NCBI GenBank assembly: GCA_003415625.1
Contig: PYIU01000007.1
Coordinates: forward strand, 2,418,001-2,482,000
Direction of reading: 5' to 3'
Length of the DNA stretch: 64,000 nt
Source: Aquanectria penicillioides
Taxonomy: Eukaryota > Ascomycota > Sordariomycetes > Hypocreales > Nectriaceae
Part shown: positions 43,827 to 56,275 of the stretch, piece after piece
How positions within the stretch are numbered: position 1 is the stretch's first letter
Layout: every line of letters starts with the position of its first letter
The notes under the pieces: generated by a model
Database searches by the model: none
The model's input: the letters and a program-made list of their open reading frames with translations, nothing else
Told to the model about the DNA's origin: nothing
Translations under genes and position numbers: made by a program

Positions 43827-46682
43827 TTAGAATGCTGCGCCACCCATGCCCTCACCCGCCATGTTCTTCATGCTCTTTTCGCTCAAGTCACTACGCATCT
43901 CCCACGCCCGCGATTCACGTTCTAGTCGGTCCCAGTTGTACAAGCTCTTACGCAAGCGTTCCTGTTTGGCCTGAAGCTCATCTCGCAGCTTTTCTTCCTC
44001 ATCCTTTAGTTTCCGGTAGTGAGGCTCAATTTCACGCGTTACCCCCAAAACTGCTGGGGTCATGGCAGGGTCTATTTTCCCTCCTGGAATGAGAGGTGGA
44101 AGAGTTGCCAACATGCTCTGGGCCAGTGTTTGTCGTGTGCTGCCTGGATGTTGAGATGACGGCCCTGTTGGGGGATTGAAAGGACGAGTTTGAGTCGGTG
44201 TAGATGACGAAGGTGCGTTAGATGGTGTGGCCCGGGGGCCCGTGGGAATAGATGATGAGCCGTTAGGTGTAGACGGGGTGGGTGAAGGTCCGGACATGTG
44301 TCTTGTTGGCGGCTGAGTCCATCCGCCTCTTCCACCACGAGGGGCAAACCCTCCTCGAGCTGGAGGAACGTATCCTCGAGGGCCTGCTGGAGGGTTTGTC
44401 GGGCTCGTGGTTCCAGATCTAAGAGGGGGGGCGGTTGGTGTCTGAGTTCGCGCTGGAGGGGCTGGCGAGGCCACTGGTGCAGCAAAATTCCTGTTTGCTG
44501 CTGGTCCCGTTGGAGGAGCCCTTAAGGCCGCAGGACCACGGGGCGGTGATCTTGAAGCGGGCGTAGTTGACTCATACGCGTTAGGACGGGGCACGTCTCT
44601 GAGAGGCCCAGTCCCGGACCCGCGTGGCGAGGGGATTCCTCTCGAGGCTGGGGAGGCGGCGAGCGGGCCCTAATGGAGCTGGGGCGAGGGGATGATCTTC
44701 CAGAGGCAGACTGGGAGGTAATTGCGGATGAGATACCTGATTCTCTGGGTGGCGTAGCACGCCGGTATGATTGGTACCGGTCCGCACCCCGTCGGCTGGG
44801 GGAACGCGAGCGTGGACGGTAAGAGCCGCCTCCGCCGGGTCCTCGAGGTGGTGATCTTCCAGGAGGTGTTCTGTCCCTTCTGTCTCTTCCATATGGGGAC
44901 CTTGACCTCCGTCTGTACAAGTTAGCGGTGCACCTCTTGCAATGATTCGCCTAAGCTTACCTATCATCGCGACGATCAAAGTCGCGGTCTCGGTTGTCCC
45001 GAACTCGATCCCTATCCCAGTCTCGCTCTCGAGGGCGGTCACGATCGCGGTCGCGATCACGTTCGCGATCACGGTCCCAATCTCTGACAGGGGATCGAGG
45101 ACGCTCATACCTATCACCTCGCATTGGGGACGGCCTCCTTGACAGACTACGTCGAGGTGGGGAAGGTCTTCTCATGGGAGATCTAGTGCGTTCTCGCCTA
45201 CGTGGGCTCTCTCTGTCCCTTGACCGCTCTCGTCGATACCGATCACCGCCACTTCGTGACCGTCGTCGTGGTGGGTATCTCCCAGGAACGTAGCTGTCAG
45301 ATCCCGCTGGAGGACTTCGCGGGCGCGGGCTTCGAGGTCGTGGACTTCTGGCTCTATCCCTGATGGGGCTGCGGGCTCGTCGGGGGGATCGATCCCTCGG
45401 CGTAGGTCTCCATGATTCACCAGCGCCATACCTGACGACTTCTCCATCGTCATACCTTGAAAATGTTAGCGCCCACTAAACGAAACTGCCTGCATGATGA
45501 AGTGTGCATTGGTGGGGTATCTCCAGGGGCAAAGTAAACCAAGATCATAAAAGAGACCCAATAAGGAAAAAGACCGCTGTTGCTGCATAAGGGTTCACGC
45601 CAGGACCAGTCGGATCACGCTGTCTGAAATCAAATCCACGAGAAATCGCTGCAATTCTCCTCCCAAACAAGGATTGCGTTTTCTTAGAAATGCATGTTTT
45701 CTGGCCTTTGTTGTTCATCATCTTCCTGAGCATCCAACGACACCATCTGCCAAAGAGGACTCGGGCGTGCGACACCTGGCCGTGACTGTTGTCTTCCGAC
45801 GTTTGCCACATAATCCCGTAGTAGCATACGGTAGACTTCGCCAGGACTTTGAAGGAAATGTTGACACGGTCGGAAGAAACGGTTTACCAAGACTATATCA
45901 CCCAACTGGACCCAAGGATAGACATAAACGAACAACACTCGCACTTTCCGTTGGCCGTCGGCGGAGATTTGCTAAACTTCCCAGATGGTCAAGAATTTCA
46001 ACTTCTTGTGAAGTGCAAAATCGATATAGTGTCTCGCCCAGTCGCCGTTGCAATTGATGGGGTATATGAATTGACACAGAGGTATTCTTCTGCGTCGTCC
46101 AGTTGGGGTGATCGTATAGAGGTCATGGAAGTTCCAGGCATAGGGCCGACGCTCCCTTTCGACTAGCTCTGGCATGATACGGAGGTGTTCCATCGCGTAT
46201 TCGACATCCGCCAAGTCTTGGGACGATGACCGCGAGGGCCGAGTCACACCAGGCTCAGCCACATCGATAGAATCAATGTCGTTTTCACCCTCGTCTTTGA
46301 TATATCTTGGCTCTGAAACCGGGGATCGACAGCCTATTGCGACCCGATAGGTTTGGGTCCTATTGTGCTGTGCGGGTTGGGATCGTAGCGAACATCGAGA
46401 AATGGAGGGATTCATGGTGTGACTAGGTTGTGACGCGGTTGTACAGATTCCCACAGTGGTCCAGGTCTTGAAATGATAACGAAGGCGGGCCTATGGTGTA
46501 TGCGCGATCGGACCAAAAGCGTTGAAAGCGAGCGTCAAGTCCAACAGCGTTTCAAATAATGATGATGTCCAAGGTCTGGGAGGGAGCGGTGCGATTGATG
46601 ATGATGATGGGAGCGGGCAAAGCAAAAGGGGACAAGGAAACGTAAACATTCACTCACCTTCTACCACGATCGCGATCCATGG
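43827..46682 (-). CDS. Arg/Ser-rich (RS, SRRM-like) nuclear protein with long first intron and one apparent frame break
   Basis: Low-complexity RS/RD protein expected in splicing or RNA processing. The main exon begins at about 45447 after a CAAG acceptor: YDDGEVVRYGAGESWRPTPRD, then many RSP, SPRR and DRDRDR repeats (RRPSPPRRSLSRRPSP). An intron near 44900-44961 (GTAAGC donor, TACAG acceptor) joins RRDDR to RRSRSPYGRDRRDRTPPGRSP. Later parts are Pro/Thr/Gly-rich (GYVPPARGGFAPRGGRGGW) and the C-terminus is a charged coiled coil (YRKLKDEEEKLRDELQAKQERLRKSL, WDRLERESRAWEMRSDLSE). The best first exon is MDRDRGRR at 46682-46658 with a GTGAGT donor, whose phase fits the acceptor exactly, but this makes a 1.2-kb intron holding another gene-like frame. 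Around 44600-44640 one base seems missing between PRHAG and the frame reading DVPRPNAYESTTPAS. Confidence 0.65.
45684..46415 (-). pseudogene. Unrecognised gene interrupted by in-frame TAG, inside the RS-gene intron
   Basis: A frame from ATG 46415-46413 (MNPSISRCSLRSQP) runs 147 codons to TAG 45972-45974, then continues open in the same frame for 95 codons to 45684. Composition is protein-like on both sides: YAWNFHDLYTITPTGRRRR, CQFIYPINCNGDWARHYIDF, then after the stop VRVLFVYVYPWVQLGD, LVNRFFRPCQHFLQSP and YRMLLRDYVANVG. No phase-compatible intron removes the TAG (no phase-0 GT donor nearby). The codon could derive from CAG. It lies on the same strand as the RS-protein gene and within its apparent first intron. 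I do not recognise the family. Either a real gene with a nonsense or readthrough codon, or a recent pseudogene. Confidence 0.5.
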
Positions 46683-47154
46683 TTGCTGTGTCTTGCGCGA
46701 CGAAGCGGACGGCAGGTGCTGTATCGAAGACGAGCCGGGTTTCGAGCTGAATGAGAGATCGCAAGCACGCGTCTTTGCGACTCCTGTCAGGAGCTTCCCA
46801 GGATGACAGGTCGGAGATTTTGCATCCCGATTCCCGGATAAGACGATAAGAAAACAGTGTGAATACATCACGTGCTGTTTGCACACACTGTACGTATTTG
46901 ACCCCTCTGTGCATACTGTCAGTCACTATTGACAACTCCTGACCAAAGAAATCCGCCAACATGAATGAAGAAACCACGTAAACCGGAAGAAGAAAAAGGT
47001 CAATAATCGCATAACTCAAGCAAATGGTATTGTTGCGCTGTTGTATATCGTCTTCAAGAAAAGCGACTGGCCCATACACCTGCACTGCCATCGATTACTC
47101 TATCCTAGGCTCGCAAGGCTCTACATAACCCTATCAAATAACATCCTTTGGTAT
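46683..47154. promoter_or_regulatory. RS-gene upstream region and hda1 3' flank
   Basis: About 470 bases between two minus-strand genes. A 145-codon frame runs in phase into the short MDRDRGRR exon but its composition is not family-like, so I treat it as leader and promoter. Confidence 0.35.
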
Positions 47155-49563
47155 TTATTGTTTTTCCTCCTCTGTCGTATCGCCCTCGGTAGATTCAGTG
47201 ACTCTGCCCATAATCCACTCCTGTGCCTCTTCTGCATGAGCCTGCATCATCTTATTGAGGCCGACCATTGGGCTCTTGACAACAGTACCGAATCGTCGCT
47301 TGTTGACCTTTCTAGTGAGATCATGATCTGACCAGCAAGCATGGTCACCAGCAACGTAAACTCTCGAGTTTTCCTTGTACCAGGACGAGAGGTCCGTGTC
47401 GATGTCGGACTTGACGGGCCGGAGGTTACCTGTTACAAAGTTGACTACGCCAGAGATTCTCGATTTGCAATCTAATAGAGGTTGGTTAACTGTGAAGGAT
47501 GAGTAAAAAAAATATGGATCGCACCTCTGTTGAGCAAGAGCACCTTGACTCCAAGATATGCATTCCCAACGCCCATTAGGATGAGGTCGTCGGCATCATA
47601 GAGCTGAAGGTAATTGTCCCAAAGGTAGCAAACAAGTGATTGGATTTGTTGTTGCAGGGCCTTCTCCTCCGATACGGGAATGTATGCGTCGGAATCCTAA
47701 ATGGTTAGACTAGGACATGAAAGTAGATGGCCGATACCCACCTCGTCATGCGTTATGTACGCAGGTACGTTGATGTCCATGACACCAAATTTGTGATTCA
47801 CAGCCCAATCTATGTACTCCGTGACTCCATCAACCTGCTTCCATTAGTTCCCGATTCTAGGAAAGTCATGCTGATTACCCACCACCCAGGCATTATGCGA
47901 CTCCAGAGTTGTGTCAATAATATCTGGTTGCGCGAGAAGTCGGGGACTGCATGGTGTCAGTGAACAAGGACTATTGGCGTATAAAAGGAACGGCCTACGG
48001 ATCATGGATAATCATCAAAATCCGTTTCGCGTTGTGTAGATTCGGTGTTACGAGAACCTGGTTCTCAAATGACTTGTAGAGTTGTTCCCGCTGCACATAC
48101 AATGGAACCATGTTATGCTTTCCCTGAAGGACCTGACGTTGTGCATTCCTTATGACATCGTGCAATCGGTGGGCGTTGAGACTCTGGACGTCGGGGACAT
48201 CGACAATACCAGATCGCATACATTCCCAATATGGTGCCTGGTGGGCCTGGACCTTGGCGAGAATGCGGGCAGCCTCTTTGTTGATCTTGGGGATTTCCAT
48301 CTTTGGCGGAGGCTCGCCCATCAGGGTACGCGCGACAGAAACTGCGGAGTTTGATATGGCCTTGAGGTTGTATCCACCTTCCAGACAAACCGACACCTTA
48401 CCGTCAGCGAGCGACATTAGCATGTGCGTCATGTGAGCGTAACATTTTGGTGACACAAAGCATCCTCCAAGTTCATCGCCGTCGGCGGCGTCAAAACCTG
48501 CGGAAATAACCACTAGGTCAGGGTTGAACTCCTTCGCTATGGGCATGACAATCTTTTGGAATGCGGCCATGTACTCCCCATCGCCCATTCCCTGATCGTG
48601 CCAGCCAATATTGATATTCATGCCCAGTCCGGGACCGCTACCACAGTTCTCAATTCCACCATCAGGAGTCATAGGATTCGGTGGTTTGCCAGGGTAGAAA
48701 TGGCCGTTTTGATACACGTGAAGCGAGATGTATAGAACGTTGGGGTCTTCATAGAATATGTTTTGGACGCCGTTTCCGTGGTGAACATCCCAATCTAGGA
48801 TCAGAACCTTTCGACAGATGTCTGGGTAGTCTTGTTGGCATACCCTGACCGCCACGGGAACATTGTTGAAGAAACAAAAGCCCATAGGTGCATCAAACTC
48901 GGCGTGGTGCCCCGGGGGTCGAATAACAGCGAAAGCGTTTTTGACTTGTCCCGTCACGACGTTTTTGCACGTCTCAATAGCACCTCCAGCGGATAGCATG
49001 GCTGCTGGGTAGGACATACTACCGACGTAAAGAGACTCGCGACCTTGATCATATTGCCTGGTTAGTTCTCTAAGCTCGGCAGTGCTCATATTTTGCAGGT
49101 TCTCAACCCAGCTCAAGTGATCAGGGGAGTGGGCAAGGCAGATCTCTTCGCGCGTTGCTTCGCGAGCAGATATTCGCCACATGTATCTTGTCGGGCAATC
49201 TCGAATGATTCTGGCAAGCTCTGACTCCGGGCCGGTGTAGACGAGTCCATTCTTCTTGAAGGCCTTGAAAATCTCATGGATGCGGCGGGGGTCTTCAGGA
49301 TGGTGAGTGTTGGGGCTGAAGTCTGCATTCATGTGAAGCTTCATGCGGTCGTCGTAACAACAACCAGTTGGAAGGAGGCCCCGGCGCCTCATCTGATCAA
49401 GAGCAATATCTTGGGGTTCTGGGTCGCTATCTGGGTCAAAACTTCCCTCCGAAGCGGTATCATCATCATTGATGCCATTGCTGCCCTCCTCAGGGATGCC
49501 GTTAGGTGGGTCGACATCCTTCATGGGATGGTCTTCACCATCCATGGGAGCAGTGGCTGTCAT
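47155..49563 (-). CDS. hda1: Class II histone deacetylase Hda1 with C-terminal Arb2 domain
   Basis: Zn2+-dependent lysine deacetylase acting on chromatin in the nucleus. Start MTATAPMDGEDHPMKDVDPP (ATG 49563-49561), about 730 residues. Residues 1-60 are acidic and disordered. The deacetylase domain follows: GLLPTGCCYDDRMKLH, IRPPGHHAEFDAPMGFCFFNNV (catalytic His pair about residues 219-220), LILDWDVHHGNG (metal Asp/His), ISLHVYQNGHFYPG, SAGFDAADGDELGGC (second metal Asp) and CLEGGYNL (catalytic Tyr). After an intron at 47947-47998, several short exons encode the Arb2 region (SPRLL..QPDIIDTTLESHNAWV, VDGVTEYIDWAVNHKFGVMDINVP, SWYKENSRVYVAGDHACWSDHD) and an acidic end EGDTTEEEKQ. The two-domain layout is that of fungal Hda1. 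In fungi Hda1 acts in heterochromatin complexes. Confidence 0.96.
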
Positions 49564-50841
49564 TATAAACTGAGGCGAGGCCCTCTACCAAAGAAGTTCA
49601 ATGGCGTTGAGCTCTTTCGCAGTCCAGAGCTGTCTGGAAGCTGGCTCGAGCCAAGGCGGGCTCTAAGTTCAAGGTCAGCTTGAGATCGACATCGAGCAAT
49701 GGGGTCAGCAATGAGTAAATGGTGTGTATGGAGCAGGTGAAGATCAATATAGAGACGAGCAAGTCGGAATGGCCCAAAAGCCCATAGCTGTGGACGGAAG
49801 GAGGCGGCCAGCTCGGCTATCATTTAATTCGCCAAAGAACAACGTGCTAACACAAAGTAATAAAGGACAAGCAAGCGGCAGGCAGAAACGAAAAAGAAAA
49901 GCACAAAGCCGCCTATAGCCAGTCGCATAAAAAGAAGAGTGTGGATCAAAGCGCGCCAACTTACCCAAAGGCACCTCCCCAGAGGCCAGAAACGCAGCTG
50001 GATGGCGCGATGAAGGTGGCGCTCGAGGCGATCAACGCACACGAGAGGCCGTTTGCGCACGGCCAGACAGTCCTAGGCCGAGCGCCGAGCAGTGCAGGCG
50101 TTGCAGGCGCTGTGGGAAGCGAAGTGGGCGAGGGGCCGCTGCAGCGCGGGGGCGTGAAGGTGTAGATTGGCCTGGGCCGACCTATCTCTAAGATGGATGC
50201 GAAGGTGAGGCTCTGTGGTCGAGGCTGGCTTTGGCGGGTTGGCCTGGGTGGTCTGGGTGGCCTTGGAGCTGCCGGCCAGTGAGATTGGGCCCCCTTCACT
50301 CACTGAGAGGCCTTTCCAGCTGGCCTTGTGGGGGGCGGCGGTTTAGCGCAGGGAAGCCGCTAATATCCCACCACAACACCTGATCTACCGTGCATGTGAG
50401 GGAGCTGGGTAAACCGCCAATACTGTGTGCGAATATCTTCCCCTCCCAAGTTTGCCATTATTGACAGAAGAGCCGGATTTGCTCATGCAAAGCAGAGGCA
50501 GAAGGCAAAAAGCACTAAGCGAAGTTAGTGCGCCCAAAGTCGTTCCTGGCCTGCAGCTCGTTGTGCTTGATGCGCCTTTCTTCCGAGGTTAAACTTATAC
50601 TGCCTCAGAATACTTGACCCTGCCATGCCGTTTCTCACTCTGGATCCCTCTTACTATCTGAAATTCGCCTCATTCATCGATATTCATTTGGAGCGGTAGG
50701 AGTAAAGTCTCTTGATCAATGGCAAATTTGTCGACCAGAGCCGAGACTGTTCACATAAATCTAACTGCCGATACATACTGTTTGGTGCTCCGCGCGCCAG
50801 TCTAGATCCCATGTCTATCTATCTCTATTGCAACCCAAGTA
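49564..50841. promoter_or_regulatory. hda1 upstream region
   Basis: About 1.3 kb between two minus-strand genes. The middle (49960-50340) is GC-rich with GGCCTGGG-type repeats near 50168-50290. Frames in it are Pro/Thr/Arg-rich low complexity and are not supported as genes. Confidence 0.4.
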
Positions 50842-52195
50842 TCAGTGTACCGAGGGCACCATGAATCGGTTGTCTGTCCAGCTCAGTCGTGTAGACTCTT
50901 CCAAAAACGACCCATCATCTCCTCGAGGCGAATGCCGCGAGAGTGAGTGCACAAATGCGGCACCTGGCGGAAGCGAACCGTCAGGCCGAGCATCACCGCA
51001 GAATGCAAGCCGTTCGTCATCACGCTCGTCATCGAAGTCAATGATGCCGCCTGCGCTGTCTTCTGCCAAACTTGGCATCCTGTCTAGCCAGCGTCGTTCA
51101 TCTAAAGCACACCTGATGGCAATCTGGATAGATTCCTGGTCAAATGTGAGGTTGGGGTGATGCAAAGTTGCCTCCACAATGAGCCGCTTCCGAGGATAGC
51201 TGTAGATGTTTTCGAAAATGTCCATCAACTCTTTAGGACCGAGCTTTGCGTAAGTTCTCACAATGCGACCCCAGAGACTTTGATCCGTCCACCCTGACAG
51301 GAGTGATTGAGGGCGATCGACAGATTCAATCAAAGGCTCATCCCAAGTTTCCTGAATTACATATTAGTGTCTTGTTTCGCAAGTGAGTGATATCAGTCCA
51401 TCTTACGGTAAGATGAGTTGGATCAAGGCGAGGACAGAGGTAGTGCAAGACAACATCTTTCATCGTCTCAACCAAATCCATCAGTTCTAGCAATTCGCTA
51501 GTAGGGTGTCGACGCATTTGGCTGGTCCGAATGTCAGCCACATAGGGCTCAGGTAACCCAGCTCTTGGCCGCGGGAGGTCGCCATGGAAATAGAGCCCAT
51601 AGAGCCACCATCTATAAAAGGCCCTTCGGAACCTTTCTGTCTCGTGTAATCGGAGAAGTCGACAGTTTTCTGGCTCGTAGAACCACCTCATCTGGGGGAA
51701 TCGCTCCTCCCAGTGTCGCACAAGTCGGCAGTATTGCAGCAAAGGACCCAGGTCACGCTCGGATAAGATAACTGTCTTGACAGCCGGGCTTGGGACTGTG
51801 TTGGGCTTGCATATTTGTCCAACCCTCAAGAACCCGTCGTCAATGGACCTTGTCAATGCTGTCGACCAGAGATCTTGGCGAGGAGCAAGCACGGTCCCGT
51901 TGTCTCCAGGATAACGCGTGAAGACAACCCTGCGGGGCTTGTACAGTCCTCCGGTGGACTCCAGGTCATCTCCGGAAGCAGTGTAAATTTGCAAAAGCTC
52001 ATCAAGCGGACTAAAATCCCGTGCGATGACCGGGAGCAAGATGGTGGCTTTTCGTTCTGTAAACAAATTTAAGAATGTGCGGTGTGTAGCGGCAAACCCG
52101 AATATGCTATCCAAATCAAGTTGGTGATAGATATCGAGTAGGATCTCGACGGGAAGCCCCGTCAAGCACGCTGGTTCAGGTGTAGATGGTGTCAT
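50842..52195 (-). CDS. F-box domain protein
   Basis: Two exons joined at a GTAAGA...TTCAG intron near 51349-51403. Start MTPSTPEPACLTGLPVEILL. The F-box lies at about residues 10-50 (LTGLPVEILLDIYHQLDLDSIFGFAATHRTFLNLF) and would bind Skp1 in an SCF ubiquitin ligase. The rest matches a common type of fungal F-box protein of unknown substrate: VKTVILSERDLGPLLQYCRLV, RFRRAFYRWWLYGLYFHG, then ELLELMDLVETMKDVVLHYL and, after the intron, ETWDEPLIESVDRP and LWGRIVRTYAKLGPKELMDIF. The acidic C-terminal part (IIDFDDERDDERLAF) is low complexity. About 430 residues, no frame problem. Confidence 0.85.
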
Positions 52196-53170
52196 TGTTT
52201 AGTTCTGGTTTAAGTCTCAAGATAAGGGCGTGGTTGATGTAATGGATTAGGGAGGATAGATATGAATCTTTAAGGAGGGTGCGTTATGTTTAGGTTTACC
52301 AGAAAGAGGTACGAAGCCGGATAGCTTCTGTTGTTCTAGTGGTGAAAAACCCTCTGGTTTGTTTTAGAGACTAAGGATCTCAACTAGGAAAGAATCTGCT
52401 TAACTTAGTTAGTCGCGAAAGGTGTGAGCAAAGATGAGCGCAATACCATTTACAGTGAACATATTTGGTTTGTAATTGGGACCTCAGGGGTCAGTGACTC
52501 AATCAGTCAAGTCGCTTCAAAAAGATGTATCAAAGCAATGGCACAAGACAACGATTGGCCAAGTAGGGTGCCTGAGACAAGGAGAATCAAGCGAGTCTTT
52601 GGCGGAATACCGCAAAGATATGATGGGTAAAGGGGTAGATGAAAGCAATGGAGCTCCTTCGTCGCCTCTTGGTGATGGCTTTGGGGTCACCAAGAAGCGT
52701 CCAACGGGTGGGGGCCTATAGGTTGGCCACCCCAGCGTTGGGGCTTGAAAAAATGCAGGAGATGCGCTGTGGCGCCAGCGGGGAGAAGAATTCGAATTCC
52801 ATTGAGGTGGACAAAAGCATCGCAATCCTAGCCATACTTTGATGATGCCGCCAAGGGGATTAAAAGTGCAAGTTTGGGAAAGGGGTATGACAAACACGTC
52901 GTGACACCCTGCCTTAGTCGCGTCTTGATATCAAATCGCCGAACATTTGCCGACTCGGGCCAAATGATGATGCGGCTGATAACAGCACGTTTGAGGGTTC
53001 TGGACTAAATCAACAGACGACATAATAATCAAACATAAATATGTGCAAATAAAACAAGCGAATAAGGTTTTGGTTGATAAACTGCACTGCATAACCCCCC
53101 ATGAACTCCTACACCCCGTCCCGGTGGTTTGAAACCCAGAAAGCTAGAGCATCGAAAGGTATCACAAAGT
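52196..53170. promoter_or_regulatory. F-box gene upstream region and BRX1 3' flank
   Basis: Nearly 1 kb between two minus-strand genes. Frames around 52424-52900 overlap on both strands with Gly/Arg/Pro-biased translations and no family feature. Nothing further was recognised. Confidence 0.4.
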
Positions 53171-54223
53171 CTAAGCGAACAGCATCTTAGTATCCAGGTC
53201 GTCCTTCGGCGCTCGCTCGCCACTGGATCGCAATCCCAGCTCGCCCTTCTTGGATAATCGCTCCACCGTCTGCTCTGCACGAGCATTGTGTCGGGCGGCC
53301 TTTGACCTGCGGAGATCCGCGCGCACCTGGTTGGGCGACACAAACTCCTTGTTCTCGTAGATGATAGGTCCGCCGAAAGAACCCTCCTGGATCACAATGG
53401 GAGTAAGGACGAACCGGGGACCGATCTCGACGAGGTTGAGATCAGTATCATTGTTTCCTGCCTTGGACTTGGGCTTCTCCTCCTCCTCTTCCTCTCCATC
53501 CTTGGCCTTGGAGCCCTCGACTTCATTGATCTGGTAATTTCGGATCCAGATCTTGCCGTCAGCAAAAGTGAAACCCATCACGTGGTCAATGAAAGGCTTG
53601 GATTTGCGGGCGCCCTCGGGGACGCCAAAGGTATGGAGGAAAAGTTCCTTGATGACTCGGAGATGTGGTTGCTTATCGAAGGCGGCATCGAACGACAGAA
53701 TTGGTCTTGAGCCCTTCAGACAGTTGCCTGTGAAGTGCAGCTCCTCCATAGTGTGGACTAATTTTCCCCCATGTTAGCAGCAGAGACTTAGGTCGTAGCG
53801 GCACTGGTTCTTACGGTTCTGGAGGTGAAACTTGACGGTGGGCCCATTAGGGACTTTGCTAAACCAGACGTAGAGATCCTTTCCCTTTCGTGCCTCAAAG
53901 AATAGGACGTTGTTGCAGTTGTACAGTTCAGCCAACTCGTTGAGTTCGTGGAGCCTAGTCTTCGAGTCGAATTTCGCATCCTTTCGGCTGTGGGGGAGCA
54001 TCAAGGCAATGTCGTTCAAAAGATGGCGGTGTCTACACACAGTGATACAAATTAGACACATGCGCTAAGTTATAATCAAGACTTGCAGCACGAATCCTTA
54101 CCGGTAGGTGACGCCTCGGGAGGAGAGAATCAAGACCCTCTGCTTGTTCTTCTTGACGCCATTGCTGGGTGCCTCGGTCTTGGCCGTGTTGGACTTTGCA
54201 ATAGATTTGTATACGGCCGCCAT
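53171..54223 (-). CDS. brx1: Ribosome biogenesis protein BRX1 (Brix domain)
   Basis: Nucleolar factor required for 60S ribosomal subunit assembly. Three exons: MAAVYKSIAKSNTAK..KKNKQRVLILSSRGVTYR, then HRHLLNDIALMLPHSRKDAKFDSK..LNELAELYNCNNVLFFEARKGKDLYVWFSKVPNGPTVKFHLQN, then LHTMEELHFTGNCLKGSRPILSFD. Introns use GTAAGG and GTAAGA donors. The Brix domain runs to about residue 250 with FGVPEGARKSKPFIDHVMGFTFADGKIWIRNYQI and the EIGPRFVLTPI motif. A fungal acidic insert (EEEEEEKPKSK) precedes it. The C-terminus is basic (DLRRSKAARHNARAEQTVERL). Start ATG 54223-54221 in good context. A 22-base T tract on the sense strand lies 52 bases upstream. Confidence 0.95.
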
Positions 54224-55004
54224 TTTTGGTATGTTGAAGTGATGCGACTGTGCTGTCGCTGTCTTCGCAAAAGGAAAAAAAAAAAAAAAAAAAAAAGGTT
54301 GCGAACGGATGGCTGTGACTTTGCGGCGATGGGCAATGGCAGGCGGTTTACCAAAAATTTTGGTCGGCAGCGGATTTTCTCCGCTGCGATAAGCTCCAGA
54401 ACTGCTGTTATCGGAGATGGTGTGGGGACTAGGCGTGGAGCCGTGGACACCGCTCAGACAGAACACATGCCACCCGCAAGGACCAATAAATCGAGGGTCG
54501 AAACCCAAGCGAGAGAAACCGGTGCGTAGGTCGAAACAAATGTGCAGGGAGATACCGCTCGGCGTACCGGCGATGATGGCAACTTGAGGGTGTCATGCTC
54601 ACTCACCACCCTCTCAATGGCCCTCTCCCCGTGCCAGCCGGTTGAAATGGCCCCACCGGATAGTACCAACTATAGCATGGTTGACATCAGCTGGGAGCTG
54701 AGAACAGAACACGTAAACCAAAAAGCACGAAATAATGAGCATTAAAGAATTCATTTCAGCTACGTAAGATGACCATGTTCGCAGCGATCGTTGGACGCAT
54801 CAACCCCAGACAACCATCATGACAAACAAGAACAAAGGAAAGCCGAAGTAACCGCGCCTTCTGATATCAAAAAAGACGTATCACGATTCCTCGTCTCCTC
54901 GACTCTCTCCTTATGTGACGAGCATTTCCGGGGAACAAACGAGACGCCAGGTATCCCACCCCCGCATGCCATATAAAACGTCGCAAGACGATCCCACAAT
55001 CAAC
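54224..55004. promoter_or_regulatory. BRX1 promoter region and Rab11 3' flank
   Basis: About 780 bases between two minus-strand genes. Apart from the A22/T22 tract nothing specific is seen. The part from 54740 to 55004 is presumably the Rab11 3' UTR. Confidence 0.4.
54275..54296 (-). promoter_or_regulatory. Poly(dA:dT) tract upstream of BRX1
   Basis: Twenty-two consecutive A on the plus strand, so T on the BRX1 sense strand, at -52 to -73 relative to the ATG. Such tracts exclude nucleosomes and are frequent in promoters of ribosome-biogenesis genes in yeasts; that function is inferred here. Confidence 0.5.
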
Positions 55005-55971
<967 letters not shown>

Positions 55972-56275
55972 GGTAGCGATGGGGACTTCAGCGAAGTGGT
56001 CGGGACGATGAGAGCGAAGGGCGAAAGGTGCAAAGCGCTGGCGCTGGGAGGAAGAGAAAGTCGACGTCGATGATGTGTGGGATGTGGAGAGGGAGAGAAT
56101 GCGCGGCTCTGGCGATAGGTGGTGGTCGTACCTCAACTCGTGCCGAGGGGTAACCTGTAAGGTAAAAGGTAACGGTGTACTTGGTACAGGCTTGGGTTGA
56201 AATAATGGTGGGCACCCAGGTCTGGCAGGGTAGCCTGCTTAGTGGGCATTGGTAGTGGCAGTGGCAGTGGATAGC

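Noticed and set aside
43564..43830. 88-codon Cys-rich plus-strand frame
   Set aside because: Runs into the stop of the RS gene and has no family character. Probably a chance frame in 3' flank.
36195..46415. Reassigned UAG codon to explain the two in-frame TAGs
   Set aside because: TAG is a natural stop elsewhere in the window, for example at the ancestral end of the MFS gene (8334). Two mutations, readthrough or errors are simpler.
46654..47091. 145-codon minus-strand frame ending in MDRDRGRR
   Set aside because: Only the last eight codons fit the RS protein. The rest has no RS character and is better read as leader or promoter.
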